Shown here: positions 8,531 through 17,274 of the stretch, piece after piece | Numbering within the stretch: the first letter of the stretch is position 1 | How the letters are laid out: every line of letters begins with the position of its first letter | Notes under the pieces: model-generated | The model's input: only the letters and a program-made list of their open reading frames with translations | The model's database searches: none | What the model was told of the DNA's origin: nothing | NCBI RefSeq assembly: GCF_030027245.1 | Contig: NZ_JASERT010000001.1 | Coordinates: forward strand, 1,976,501-2,040,500 | From: Asticcacaulis sp. EMRT-3 | GTDB taxonomy: Bacteria; Pseudomonadota; Alphaproteobacteria; Caulobacterales; Caulobacteraceae | DNA length: 64,000 nucleotides | Direction of reading: 5' to 3' | Program-made: the position numbers and the translations under genes

Positions 8531-9448
8531 ATGCTCCCCACCTTGCGCCAATTGCAATATCTGAAACTGCTCGCCGAGCATAAGAGCTTCATGGCGGCGG
8601 CGGAAGCGGCGTTTGTGTCGCAGCCCGCGCTTTCATCCGGCATGGCCGAACTGGAAAAGACACTGGGCGTGCGGCTGGTTGACCGGTCGCGCGGACAGGT
8701 GATCCTGACAGCGGTCGGCGAAGAAACCCTGAAACGCGCCGAAGACATATTGGCGCGCAGCGAGGATCTGGTCGAGGCGGCGCGCGGTGCCAACCAGCCC
8801 TTGACCGGGCGCTTCCGGCTCGGCGTCATCCCGACCATCGCGCCTTTTTTGCTGCCTAAGGCTTTGATGCGTCTGCGCGAAGAGTTTCCGCAGCTTCGCC
8901 TCTTCCTGCGCGAAGACCAGACGGCGCGCCTGATCGCGGCGTTGAAATCGGGGGCGCTCGATGCCGCCGTCATCGCCCTGCCCTATGACCTGACCGGCCT
9001 CGACCACGCCTTTATCCTGAAGGACGAAATCCTGGCCGCCATGCCGTGCAATCATCCGCTGGCGCAAAAGACGCGCATTTCGCCCGAAGCGCTGAAAGGC
9101 GAGGAACTGATCCTGCTCGAAGACGGCCATTGCCTGCGCGATCACGCCCTGGGCGCCTGTTCGTGGACATCGCCTTCCGGCACGGCGGAGACGCTGGCCA
9201 CCTATAACCATAATGGCGGCGGCTTCGCGGCCACTTCGCTGAATACGCTGGTGCAGATGATCGGGTCGGGGCTGGGCGTGTCTTTGCTGCCGGCGATGGC
9301 GGTCGAAGCCGGACTGGTGCCTGCCGCCGATGTCAGCGTGCGCCCGCTCGAATCCGATCATGCCTTCCGCGACATCGTCGTCATCTGGCGGTCGGGTTCG
9401 AGCCGCGCCACCGAGGCAAAGCTTCTGGCCGAAAAGCTGAAGGCGTAG
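8531..9448 (+). CDS. oxyR: Hydrogen-peroxide sensor regulator OxyR
   Basis: A 305-residue LysR-type regulator. The N-terminal winged helix (residues about 5-62) is followed by a periplasmic-binding-like sensor domain. Cys201 and Cys210 in GHCLRDHALGAC have the exact spacing of E. coli OxyR Cys199/Cys208, the disulfide pair oxidised by peroxide. The ATG at 8531 is chosen over a TTG at 8513 because family proteins start near the helix-turn-helix. It is divergent from the ahp genes and followed after 2 bases by a lipoprotein gene. Confidence 0.95.
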   Translation: MLPTLRQLQYLKLLAEHKSFMAAAEAAFVSQPALSSGMAELEKTLGVRLVDRSRGQVILTAVGEETLKRAEDILARSEDLVEAARGANQPLTGRFRLGVIPTIAPFLLPKALMRLREEFPQLRLFLREDQTARLIAALKSGALDAAVIALPYDLTGLDHAFILKDEILAAMPCNHPLAQKTRISPEALKGEELILLEDGHCLRDHALGACSWTSPSGTAETLATYNHNGGGFAATSLNTLVQMIGSGLGVSLLPAMAVEAGLVPAADVSVRPLESDHAFRDIVVIWRSGSSRATEAKLLAEKLKA

Positions 9449-9450
9449 GG

Positions 9451-9852
9451 ATGCGGTTTATCTGTTTGTCATTAGCTATGCTGGCGCTCGCGGCCTGTTC
9501 CAAACCAGCGCCGCAAGCGCCTGCGCCCGTGGCCGCGCCTGCCCCGGCCTATGATCCCTGGCCCGGCACCTATGAGGGCGACCTGATGGTGCGGATTTCC
9601 AATATCCACAAAGTCACGCTCGTGGCGGCCAGCAAGGACTGCACCGGAGATGTCGGCCTGGCAGGCGGTGAAACGCCGCAGGACATAGCGCCCGATCACT
9701 TACGGCTGGTGCTGAAACCCGACGCCGCCACCACCTGCACCATCGATATAGTCCGCGCGGGCGACAAGGTGACCGTCAGCGAAAGCGGCATCTGTGCGGC
9801 TTATCACGGCCTGACGTGCAGCTTTAACGGCACGGCGACGCGGGTGAAGTAG
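9451..9852 (+). CDS. Predicted lipoprotein of unknown function
   Basis: A 133-residue protein with a lipoprotein signal peptide and lipobox LAAC (Cys16), then a Pro/Ala linker and a compact domain with four further cysteines at about residues 58, 90, 110 and 117, which may form disulfides in the periplasm. I do not recognise the family. The start is 2 bases after the oxyR stop, so the two are probably cotranscribed; a role in oxidative stress would be guesswork. Confidence 0.7.
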   Translation: MRFICLSLAMLALAACSKPAPQAPAPVAAPAPAYDPWPGTYEGDLMVRISNIHKVTLVAASKDCTGDVGLAGGETPQDIAPDHLRLVLKPDAATTCTIDIVRAGDKVTVSESGICAAYHGLTCSFNGTATRVK

Positions 9853-9854
9853 GG

Positions 9855-10235
9855 TCAGAGCGCCAACGGAACGGCATGTTGCCGCAGCCACGGCTCCAGG
9901 GCTTCAAAACGAAAACTGTGCGTTTCGTAAAGGCCCGTGACGAAGGAGATGGTATCGGCGACGTCTGTTTGCAAACGATAGCCGTTTATGATCAGAAAAA
10001 CGTGCATGGCGGCAAAGGCTGTCCGCTTATTGCCATCAATGAAGGGATGGTTTTGCGACAGGCTTTCCCACAGCGCGGTCGCTTCCGCGATCAGATCGTC
10101 GTAATAGCCCGTTTGCGGACGGAAAAGCGCCGCCTGCAACTGGCCGGGATCACGAACGCCGCTGGCACCGCCGAACCGGGTCAGTTGCACATCATGGATA
10201 GCCAGAACATCCGCGAGAGTCAGGTAGCGCGTCAC
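9855..10235 (-). CDS. doc: Doc/Fic-family toxin (death on curing type)
   Basis: A 126-residue single-domain Fic-fold protein of the Doc subfamily. The active motif HPFIDGNKRT fits HxFx(D/N)GNKR; Doc of phage P1 phosphorylates elongation factor Tu, so this protein may do the same. It starts with a GTG that overlaps the TGA of the upstream antitoxin gene, a strong sign of translational coupling. The glycine after Asp is as in canonical Fic proteins rather than the alanine of P1 Doc, so AMPylation cannot be excluded. Confidence 0.85.
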   Translation of the reverse strand: MTRYLTLADVLAIHDVQLTRFGGASGVRDPGQLQAALFRPQTGYYDDLIAEATALWESLSQNHPFIDGNKRTAFAAMHVFLIINGYRLQTDVADTISFVTGLYETHSFRFEALEPWLRQHAVPLAL

Positions 10236-10459
10236 TCAGCCAGCTTCTTATAAAGTGGGCCGAACTGATCCAGACTCATATTTAAGGCATCTCCAACGGA
10301 AATTGCAGGCGTTTGCCGCGTTTCCAGCAGCTTGCCAACCGCCTCCTCGATCAGGGACTGCAACTGGCGGCCTTCTGATCGGGCCAGGGCGCGCAGTTCG
10401 GCCAGCAGGGCGCTGTCCATCTGGGTGGCGAATTTCTCACGGGGCTGATGTTCGGTCAT
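10232..10459 (-). CDS. Ribbon-helix-helix-type antitoxin of the Doc toxin
   Basis: A 75-residue protein whose first half (KFATQMDSALLAELRALARSEGRQLQSLIEEAV) has the strand-helix-helix pattern of a MetJ/Arc-type DNA-binding domain; the C-terminal part would wrap the toxin. The ATG at 10459 has an AGGAGA site 7 bases upstream; a longer frame to 10486 runs into the operator. It is the first gene of a two-gene toxin-antitoxin operon and likely represses it through the palindrome at 10483-10498. Confidence 0.8.
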   Translation of the reverse strand: MTEHQPREKFATQMDSALLAELRALARSEGRQLQSLIEEAVGKLLETRQTPAISVGDALNMSLDQFGPLYKKLAE

Positions 10460-10482
10460 GACGCTCTCCTGCCTGTATCCTA

Positions 10483-10498
10483 TCATGAAATTTCATGA
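10483..10498. promoter_or_regulatory. Perfect palindromic operator of the toxin-antitoxin operon
   Basis: TCATGAAATTTCATGA is a perfect 16-bp palindrome centred 31 bases upstream of the antitoxin ATG and 5 bases from the stop of nadE. Its place just before an RHH-type antitoxin gene suggests it is the autoregulatory operator. Function is inferred from position and symmetry. Confidence 0.6.
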
Positions 10499-10502
10499 CA
10501 AG

Positions 10503-12497
10503 CTAGAGTTCGGGTACATGGGCCCGCAGCTCATCGAGCCATATTTTCGCATTCGCATCCGACGGCATCCGCCAGTCGCCGCGCGGGCTGAGCGCACCGC
10601 CGGTCAGAAGCTTGGGGCCATTGGGCATGGCCGAGCGCTTGAACTGCGACACGGTGAAAAAGCGCCAGACGAAAACCTCCAGCCATTTTCGGATCATCGG
10701 CAGATCATATTTATCGCGCCATGCCTGCCAGCTCAGGAAGGCCACTTTCGAGGGTTTCATGCCATAGCGCGTAATATAATAGAGGTTGAAATCCTGAAGC
10801 GCGTAAGGCCCGACCTTGTCCTCGGTCTTCTGCACCACCCCGTCCTCGACCGGCACCAGTTCGGGTGAGATTTCGCGCGTCACCACCGAGTCCAGAATCC
10901 GTGCGGTTTTCGTGTCGAACTCTTTCCGCGCCGCCCATCGGATCAGGTGCTGGATCAGGGTCTTGGGCGCGCCGCCATTGACATTATAATGGCTCATCTG
11001 GTCGCCCACTCCGTAGGTACACCAGCCGAGCGCCAGTTCCGACAGATCGCCCGTGCCGATCACGAAGCCCTTTTTCTCGCCCGCCAGCCGGAACAGCAAA
11101 TCGGTGCGCAGCCCCGCCTGGACATTCTCGAAATTGACATCATAGACGCGCTCACCGCGTGAAAACGGATGGTCAATATCCAGCAGCATCCGTTTGGCGG
11201 CGGGGCGAATATCGAGCACATTGCTGGCAACGCCCAGCGCCTTCATCAGCTTTAAAGCGTCATTGCGCGTGCCGACCGTGGTGCCGAAACCGGGCATGGT
11301 ATAGCCGTGAATCTGCGCGCGCGGCAGGCTTAAGCGATCAAATGCCTTGCAGGTGACGATCAGGGCGTGGGTCGAATCAAGCCCGCCCGACACCCCGATC
11401 ACCACGTTCTGCGTGCCCGTGGCGGTCAGGCGCTGCATCAGCCCATGTACCTGAATATTGAAGGCTTCATAACAGTCTTCATCCAGCCGTTCGGGATCAT
11501 TCGGCACATAAGGAAAGCGCGCTACGCTGCGATGAAAATCAGTCAGGCCGTGCGGCTGATAAGCGAACATCTGCGGCGGCAGCGACAGCGGCGGCAGGGA
11601 CTTCTGCGCATCATGAAAGGTGCCGGTGCGCAGGCGCTCAGACACGATGCGCGTGGCATCAACATCAGCCAGTGTCATCGTATCGGAACGGAAGCGCACC
11701 CCCTCGGCGATCAGCCCGCCCATCTCATAGACCAAGGACTGGCCATCCCAGGCGAGGTCGGTAGTCGATTCCCCCGGCCCGGCGGCGCTATAGGCATAGG
11801 CGCAGAACAGCCGCTCCGACGCGGCGGCGCACAGGGCTTTGCGGGTACGCGACTTGCCGACCGTGACCGGTGAGGCCGACAGATTGACGATGACGGTGGC
11901 ACCATTCAGCGCCAGCCGCGTGGACGGGGTTTGCGGCACCCAGACATCTTCGCAGATTTCGACGCCGAAGGTGAAGGCCTCAAAACCGGCCGCCGTGAAG
12001 ACCTGATCCGTACCCACCTGTGTCGCCGCATCGTTCAGATTGATCAGGACGGATGGCAAATCCGCACCGCTGGCGAAGTAGCGGCGCTCATAATATTCGC
12101 GGTAATTGGGCAGATAGGTCTTGGGCACTACGCCGAGCGCCCGCCCCTGATGGATGACGACGGCGCAATTATAGACCGCGCCCCTGATCAGCAGCGGCGC
12201 GCCCGCCACCAGCACCGGACGGATGTCAACTGAGGCGCGGATCAGCTCATCGACCGCCGCCTTGACTGCGCCGAGCAAGACTTCCTGCGTGAACAGATCA
12301 TCAATCGCATAGGCGCTGAGACTGAGTTCGGGGAAGACAACCAGATCGGCCCCCGCCGCATCGGCGCGCCGCGCTAAGCTAAGATGTTCGGCCAGATTGG
12401 CGCCGGGATCGGCGATATGCACCTTCGGCGTCACGCAGGCGATGCGCACAAAGCCATGTGTGGCGGGCGAGAAAAAATCCGGCTGTTTTTGCGGCAT
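10503..12497 (-). CDS. nadE: Glutamine-dependent NAD+ synthetase
   Basis: A 664-residue two-domain enzyme that makes NAD from nicotinate adenine dinucleotide, ATP and glutamine. The N-terminal nitrilase-type glutaminase has the Glu-Lys-Cys triad (FPELSLSAY, KTYLPNY, EICEDVW), and the C-terminal synthetase has the pyrophosphatase motif GVSGGLDST. Length fits the long bifunctional class found in actinobacteria and many alphaproteobacteria. It is divergent from ilvA and ends 5 bases before the TA operator. Confidence 0.96.
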   Translation of the reverse strand: MPQKQPDFFSPATHGFVRIACVTPKVHIADPGANLAEHLSLARRADAAGADLVVFPELSLSAYAIDDLFTQEVLLGAVKAAVDELIRASVDIRPVLVAGAPLLIRGAVYNCAVVIHQGRALGVVPKTYLPNYREYYERRYFASGADLPSVLINLNDAATQVGTDQVFTAAGFEAFTFGVEICEDVWVPQTPSTRLALNGATVIVNLSASPVTVGKSRTRKALCAAASERLFCAYAYSAAGPGESTTDLAWDGQSLVYEMGGLIAEGVRFRSDTMTLADVDATRIVSERLRTGTFHDAQKSLPPLSLPPQMFAYQPHGLTDFHRSVARFPYVPNDPERLDEDCYEAFNIQVHGLMQRLTATGTQNVVIGVSGGLDSTHALIVTCKAFDRLSLPRAQIHGYTMPGFGTTVGTRNDALKLMKALGVASNVLDIRPAAKRMLLDIDHPFSRGERVYDVNFENVQAGLRTDLLFRLAGEKKGFVIGTGDLSELALGWCTYGVGDQMSHYNVNGGAPKTLIQHLIRWAARKEFDTKTARILDSVVTREISPELVPVEDGVVQKTEDKVGPYALQDFNLYYITRYGMKPSKVAFLSWQAWRDKYDLPMIRKWLEVFVWRFFTVSQFKRSAMPNGPKLLTGGALSPRGDWRMPSDANAKIWLDELRAHVPEL

Positions 12498-12613
12498 TTT
12501 GAAAATCCGAAAGCGAGTATGGCTCTTTAAATAGGCAATTTATGTGTGCATATCACGTCCAAAGTGAAAACAAGGTTCTATTTCGACATTTTTCTACGTG
12601 CTCATGCTCATAT

Positions 12614-12689
12614 TGATATTTTTAATATCATACGAAACCATAATCTTTGCCGCACAGGCCGCATTTTTTCAAAGCCTTGCCCGTGCGGC
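12614..12689. promoter_or_regulatory. Palindrome and leader hairpin upstream of ilvA
   Basis: Two dyads lie in the 234-base nadE/ilvA divergent spacer. TGATATT-TTT-AATATCA (12614-12630) is a perfect 17-base inverted repeat suitable for a repressor. GCCGCAC (12649-12655) and GTGCGGC (12683-12689) flank an inner AGGC/GCCT pair and a T-rich loop, and would form a hairpin about 43 bases before the ilvA ATG. I saw no leader peptide rich in isoleucine or threonine codons. Confidence 0.4.
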
Positions 12690-12731
12690 TCTGGTAAGAG
12701 GACGGCCTTATTCCTTAGCTACCCACAGATC

Positions 12732-13943
12732 ATGACCGAACCGCGCGTCACATTCGCCGATATTGAAGCCGCCGCGGCGCGGATTAACGGTCATATCGTC
12801 CAGACGCCTTGCGCCTTTTCGCAGCGCCTGAGCCATGCCTTTGGCAGCAAATTGTGGGTCAAGGCGGAAAACCAGCAATATACCTCGGCCTTCAAGGAAC
12901 GCGGCGCGCTCAACAAGCTGTTGCAGCTCGATGCCGACGAGCGCAAGCGCGGCGTTTTCGCGGCCTCGGCGGGCAATCATGCGCAAGGTCTGGCTTATCA
13001 CGCCACGCGGCTCGGCATTCCGGCCACCATCGTCATGCCCAGAGGTACGCCGTTTGTGAAGATCGAGAAGACGCAAGGCTTCGGCGCGCAGGTGGTGATC
13101 GAAGGCGACGATTATGACGCGGCTTCCGCCGCCGCCCACCAGTTGTGCGCGGAAAAAGGCGGCGTCTATGTCCATCCGTTCAATGATGCGGACGTGCTGG
13201 CCGGGCAAGGCACGCTGGCCATCGAAATGCTGGCCCAAGCCCCCGAACTCGACACGCTTCTGGTGCCGATTGGCGGCGGCGGACTGATCGCCGGTGTGGC
13301 CATCGCCGCCAGGGCCATCAAGCCGTGGATCCGCATTATCGGTATCGAAGCGGCCATGTATCCCAGTTTTTCGGCGCGCCGTCAGGGCCTGCCCGCCATC
13401 AGCGGCGGCTCAACCATCGCCGAGGGGATTGCGGTCAAGGCGGTCGGCGACCTGACCTTTGCACTGGCCAATCCGCTGGTGGATGATGTCATCGTCATCG
13501 ATGAGGCCGATTTCGAGAGCGGCATAGCGGCCTTCGCCAATATCGAAAAAACGGTGGCCGAAGGGGCGGGCGCGGCGGGTCTGGCAGCGGTGATGCGCTA
13601 TCCCGAACGCTTCAAGGGCCAGAATGTCGGCCTGATCCTGTGCGGCGGCAATATCGATATGCGCCTGCTGGCCTCGGTGCTGCAACGCGAACTGGTGCGC
13701 GGCAAGCGTCTGGTCACCTATCGGATTTTGGGTGATGACCGCCCCGGCATGTTGTCTCTGGTGGCCGATGCCATCGCCAGCAAGGGCGGTAATATCGTCG
13801 ATGTGGCGCATAACCGGCTGGGGCTGGATGTGCCGGCCAAGGGGGCCGAGTTCGACATCATGGTTGAGACGCAAGGCCCGCGCCACGCCTTTGAAATTTC
13901 TGAAGCCCTGAGGAGCACCGGCTATGCGTTACGCATGGATTAA
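12732..13943 (+). CDS. ilvA: Threonine ammonia-lyase with ACT domain
   Basis: A 403-residue PLP enzyme that deaminates threonine to 2-oxobutanoate, the first step of isoleucine synthesis. The PLP lysine is in SAFKERGALNKL, with SAGNHAQG and the phosphate loop GGGGLIAG; residues about 330-403 form a C-terminal ACT-like domain (YRILGDDRPGMLSLVADAIA). The start is set by the family N terminus; no good ribosome site is visible, and the frame is open further upstream to 12546. The last 20 bases overlap the following FKBP gene. Confidence 0.9.
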   Translation: MTEPRVTFADIEAAAARINGHIVQTPCAFSQRLSHAFGSKLWVKAENQQYTSAFKERGALNKLLQLDADERKRGVFAASAGNHAQGLAYHATRLGIPATIVMPRGTPFVKIEKTQGFGAQVVIEGDDYDAASAAAHQLCAEKGGVYVHPFNDADVLAGQGTLAIEMLAQAPELDTLLVPIGGGGLIAGVAIAARAIKPWIRIIGIEAAMYPSFSARRQGLPAISGGSTIAEGIAVKAVGDLTFALANPLVDDVIVIDEADFESGIAAFANIEKTVAEGAGAAGLAAVMRYPERFKGQNVGLILCGGNIDMRLLASVLQRELVRGKRLVTYRILGDDRPGMLSLVADAIASKGGNIVDVAHNRLGLDVPAKGAEFDIMVETQGPRHAFEISEALRSTGYALRMD

Positions 13944-14463
13944 AAAGACACTTCTGCCATCCCCCCTGTTTCTGGCCCTCGCCTTAACAGCCTGCGGTCA
14001 GGCCATGGATAAAAGCGCCAATGCCCAGGCGATGGACGCCTATGAGGCGTCGGTCGATGCCGCCGCTGCCGCCAATCTGAAGACCGGACAGGCTTTTCTG
14101 GCGAACATCGCCAAGCAGCCCGGCGTGGTCAAACTGCCTTCGGGCGTGATGTACAAGATCATTTCGCGTTCGCCCAATCCCGGCCCGCAGCCGACGATCG
14201 ACGATACGGTGACCATCAATTATGAGGGCAAGCTGGTCGATGGCACGGTATTCGATTCCTCCTACGCCCGCAACCAGCCCGCCACCTTCCCGCTCAACCG
14301 GCTGGTGCCCGCCTGGCAGCAGGCGATTCCGCTGATGCATGTCGGCGACGAGATCATGCTCTATGTGCCATCGAGTCAGGGCTATGGCGAGCGCGATATG
14401 GGTGAAATTCCGCCCAATTCGGCGCTGGTCTTCCATATCCAGTTGCTGGCCATACCGAAATAG
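13924..14463 (+). CDS. FKBP-type peptidyl-prolyl isomerase, predicted lipoprotein
   Basis: A 179-residue exported prolyl isomerase. The N terminus is a lipoprotein signal with LTAC (Cys24). A short helical segment is followed by an FKBP domain (about residues 80-178) with VTINYEGKLVDGTVFDSSYARNQPATFPLNRLVPAWQQAIPLM and a conserved end. The ATG lies inside the end of ilvA with an AGGAGC site 6 bases upstream, so translation is coupled. It probably assists folding in the periplasm. Confidence 0.9.
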   Translation: MRYAWIKKTLLPSPLFLALALTACGQAMDKSANAQAMDAYEASVDAAAAANLKTGQAFLANIAKQPGVVKLPSGVMYKIISRSPNPGPQPTIDDTVTINYEGKLVDGTVFDSSYARNQPATFPLNRLVPAWQQAIPLMHVGDEIMLYVPSSQGYGERDMGEIPPNSALVFHIQLLAIPK

Positions 14464-14512
14464 GCTTCGCCCTCTCATGTGCAGGCGGGCCAATGACCCG
14501 CCTGTAACCGTC

Positions 14513-16126
14513 CTAGCCCTTGATGCGTTCGATCAGGGCGGTTGTGCTGGGATCGTGGGGCGCAATGTCTGCGCCTTGAATATCCTTGAGCACCTTGACA
14601 CCCAGCGTCTTGCCCAGTTCCACGCCCCACTGGTCGAAGCTGTTGAGCCCCATCACAATGCCTTCGGCGAAGGTCTTGTGCTCATAAAGCGCCAAAAGCG
14701 CGCCAAGCGTTTCCGGCGTCAGCGCGTCAAGCAGGACGACTGTTGAGGGCTTGTTGCCAGGGCAGACCTTTTGCGGGGCGATCCGGGCGGTTTTTGCGGC
14801 GTCCAAACCTAAGCTGCGGCACTCTTCCTCGGAGGTTTCGAGCGACTTGCCGACCATAAAGGCCTCGCTCTGGGCGATGACGTTCGACAGCAGTTTTTGC
14901 TGCATGTCGAGCGGAGCCTCGGCATTTTTGGCGGCGGCGATGAATTCCAGCGGCACCACGTCTTCCGACTGATGCAGCATCTGGAAAAAGGCGTGCTGGG
15001 CATTGGTGCCTTCGTCGCCGAACACGACAGGGCAGGTCTTGTTGTCGAGCAGGACGCCTTGCGGCGAGGTGCGCTTGCCGTTCGATTCCATCTCAAGCTG
15101 TTGCAGGAAGGCGGCGAGGCGGCGCAGGCGGTGCACATAGGGGATGACGGCGCGCACAGGGCGATCCAGGCCGATGCGGTTATAGATCTGCGCGGCGGCC
15201 AGCAGGACGGGGGCGTTTTTCTCAAGCGGCGCATGGAGGAAATGCTGATCCATCTGGTGCGCACCGTCGAGCAGGCGCTGATAGACATCGAAGCCGAGCG
15301 CGATGATCACCGACAGACTGACCGCCGACCACAGCGAATAGCGTCCGCCCACCCAGTCCTTGAAAGCGAACACGCGGTCGGGTGCGATGCCATAGGCACC
15401 GGTCTTGTCGGGCGCGGCGGACACGGCGGCCATATGCGATGTGGCGGCGGCCTCACCCAGCCCCGTCACCAGCCAGTTGCGGGCCTCGATGAAATTGGTC
15501 AGGGTTTCCTGCGTCGAGAAGGTTTTCGACACGGCGATGACGAGGGTTTCGGCCGGATCAAGGCCCGTCAGGGCCAGGGCCAGTTCCGAGCCATCGACAT
15601 TGGCGACAAAGCGCACATCGATGTCAGGCTGCAAGGGCTGCAAGGCCTGAAAAACGAGGCGCGGGCCAAGATCGGAACCGCCGATACCAATATGGATGAT
15701 GGTCTTAAAAGCTTTGCCGGTCGCGCCGGTGATCTTGCCTGAGCGAATACCCTCGGCATAGTCGCGCATGGCGTCGCGCGCCGATTTGACATCGCGGGCA
15801 ATCTCAGCGCCGCGCAGGCGCAGGTTTTCAGCGTCACTGTCGCGCAAGGCGACATGCAGCACGGCGCGGCCTTCGGAGACATTGATTTCCTGGCCCGCCC
15901 ACATCTTGTCGCGCGCCGTCGCCAGACCGCTTTGAGCGAACAGGGCGATGGCCGTATCAAAGCCCGCCTTCGTCCAGCTCTGCTTTGATACGTCGATATG
16001 AATACCCGCCACATCAAGGCTCATATGGCTCAGGCGCTGCGGATCGTCACGAAACTGATCGACGATTTTCGCATTCGCGTCGGCATGGGCCTGGGCGTTC
16101 AAGGCGGCGAAAGTGGACGAGGTCAT
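14513..16126 (-). CDS. pgi: Glucose-6-phosphate isomerase
   Basis: A 537-residue cytoplasmic enzyme interconverting glucose-6-phosphate and fructose-6-phosphate. Both family signatures are visible: IGIGGSDLGPR, and the later DQWGVELGK near the C terminus, plus SKTFSTQETLTN and the GDEGTNAQHAF histidine block. A CAGGAGA site precedes the ATG. It is 31 bases downstream of a glycosyltransferase gene and may share its transcript. Confidence 0.96.
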   Translation of the reverse strand: MTSSTFAALNAQAHADANAKIVDQFRDDPQRLSHMSLDVAGIHIDVSKQSWTKAGFDTAIALFAQSGLATARDKMWAGQEINVSEGRAVLHVALRDSDAENLRLRGAEIARDVKSARDAMRDYAEGIRSGKITGATGKAFKTIIHIGIGGSDLGPRLVFQALQPLQPDIDVRFVANVDGSELALALTGLDPAETLVIAVSKTFSTQETLTNFIEARNWLVTGLGEAAATSHMAAVSAAPDKTGAYGIAPDRVFAFKDWVGGRYSLWSAVSLSVIIALGFDVYQRLLDGAHQMDQHFLHAPLEKNAPVLLAAAQIYNRIGLDRPVRAVIPYVHRLRRLAAFLQQLEMESNGKRTSPQGVLLDNKTCPVVFGDEGTNAQHAFFQMLHQSEDVVPLEFIAAAKNAEAPLDMQQKLLSNVIAQSEAFMVGKSLETSEEECRSLGLDAAKTARIAPQKVCPGNKPSTVVLLDALTPETLGALLALYEHKTFAEGIVMGLNSFDQWGVELGKTLGVKVLKDIQGADIAPHDPSTTALIERIKG

Positions 16127-16157
16127 GGGCTGTCTCCTGTTTTCGGTGAGATGCGAT

Positions 16158-17123
16158 TTAACGGAAATCCGTCTCTCGCCGGGCGATCCTGACCGGGTTC
16201 CATGTCAAGCTTTTGGCCAGTCGTAAAGCCGTTATCGTGCGCGTCGCCTGAATATTTTTACGCGCCCGCAAAATGGGTCCGATGCCCGAAAGCGCCGCCG
16301 CCAAAGCTCGCCACGGCAAGCCGCCACGGCCTTTCAGCGTGTCTTTTATCGCGCCCAGAAGCGTAAGACCAATATGGATTGGCAGGCTGATCCATAAGAA
16401 GGGCGATGGCATGGATTTGATATAGAGCCACAGGCGGTTGCGGTAGCCGTGCCACAGGGCGAAATCGGAACGCACGCCGCTGGAGGCCGAACCGACATGC
16501 AGGGTGCGCGCCTGCGGCACGAACAGGGTGCGCTCACCGATCAAGCGGGCACGAAAGCCGAGATCGGCGTCCTCGCAATAGCAGAAGAAATTTTCATCAA
16601 AGCCGCCCAGGCGTTCAAACAGGCTGCGCCGGATGATGAAGGCCGCGCCGCACGGCGCAAAGACCTCGGCTATGCGCAAAGCGTGAGGCACACGATGACC
16701 AATCCCGGCGCGATAGGGGAAGCCAAAAAAGGTCAGGGCGTCGCCGGCCCCATCCATGACCAGCGGGTTTTCGGCGCTCAGTTGCAGGGCGGTGAAGATC
16801 GAGACATCGGGATGGGCCTCAATGGCCTCCTGCATGGCCGCCACCCAGCCGGGCTCTATAAAGGCATCGGGGTTGATAAAGCCGATCCATTGCGTAGTGG
16901 CTGTCGCGGCGGCCAGATTCATGCCGCGTGCAAAACCGAGATTGTCACCGTGGGCGATCTGGCGCACCGCCGGAAACCGGGTCGCCAGCGCCTTCAGATC
17001 GAGATCGTCCGAGCCATTATCGGCGTGGATGACCGCCGCTTCCTGAGCAACGAGCGCCGACAGGCAGCGTTCGATCAGCGCGCCGGATCTATAGCTTAAG
17101 GTGATCAGGGTCAGGGTGCTCAT
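16158..17123 (-). CDS. Family 2 glycosyltransferase (rhamnosyltransferase-like)
   Basis: A 321-residue GT-A-fold transferase. Features: LITLSYRSGALIERCLSAL start, the nucleotide-sugar motif NGSDD, a metal-binding-type NPDAFIEPGW, and the CEDADLGFRARL block typical of WbbL-like rhamnosyltransferases, followed by a C-terminal hydrophobic/amphipathic segment (about residues 235-265) that may bind the membrane. It probably adds a sugar to a surface polysaccharide; donor and acceptor cannot be read from sequence. Confidence 0.85.
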   Translation of the reverse strand: MSTLTLITLSYRSGALIERCLSALVAQEAAVIHADNGSDDLDLKALATRFPAVRQIAHGDNLGFARGMNLAAATATTQWIGFINPDAFIEPGWVAAMQEAIEAHPDVSIFTALQLSAENPLVMDGAGDALTFFGFPYRAGIGHRVPHALRIAEVFAPCGAAFIIRRSLFERLGGFDENFFCYCEDADLGFRARLIGERTLFVPQARTLHVGSASSGVRSDFALWHGYRNRLWLYIKSMPSPFLWISLPIHIGLTLLGAIKDTLKGRGGLPWRALAAALSGIGPILRARKNIQATRTITALRLAKSLTWNPVRIARRETDFR

Positions 17124-17137
17124 GGCATATACCTTCC

Positions 17138-17247
17138 CCCTCTCCCCACCCGAGGGGAGAGGGTTGGGGTGAGGGGTAGAATTACGAGGGCACGCAGATC
17201 AGGCGGCCGCAACCCCTCACCCGGCCCTGACGGGCCACCCTCTCCCC
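17138..17247. repeat. Intergenic inverted-repeat element
   Basis: The gap between the glycosyltransferase and queG holds nested dyads: CCCTCTCCCC (17138-17147) pairs with GGGGAGAGGG (17154-17163), which can also pair with a second CCCTCTCCCC at 17238-17247; GGGTGAGGGG (17167-17176) pairs with CCCCTCACCC (17213-17222). The element can therefore form either two small hairpins or one long stem. This composition is common in dispersed palindromic repeats of high-GC proteobacteria. Confidence 0.7.
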
Positions 17248-17274
17248 TCAGGCGGGGCGAGGGATGGAGCCAGA

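Noticed and set aside
12546..12731. Longer N terminus of threonine dehydratase
   Set aside because: The extension runs through two dyads and has sequence unlike the family; the ATG at 12732 gives the expected start.
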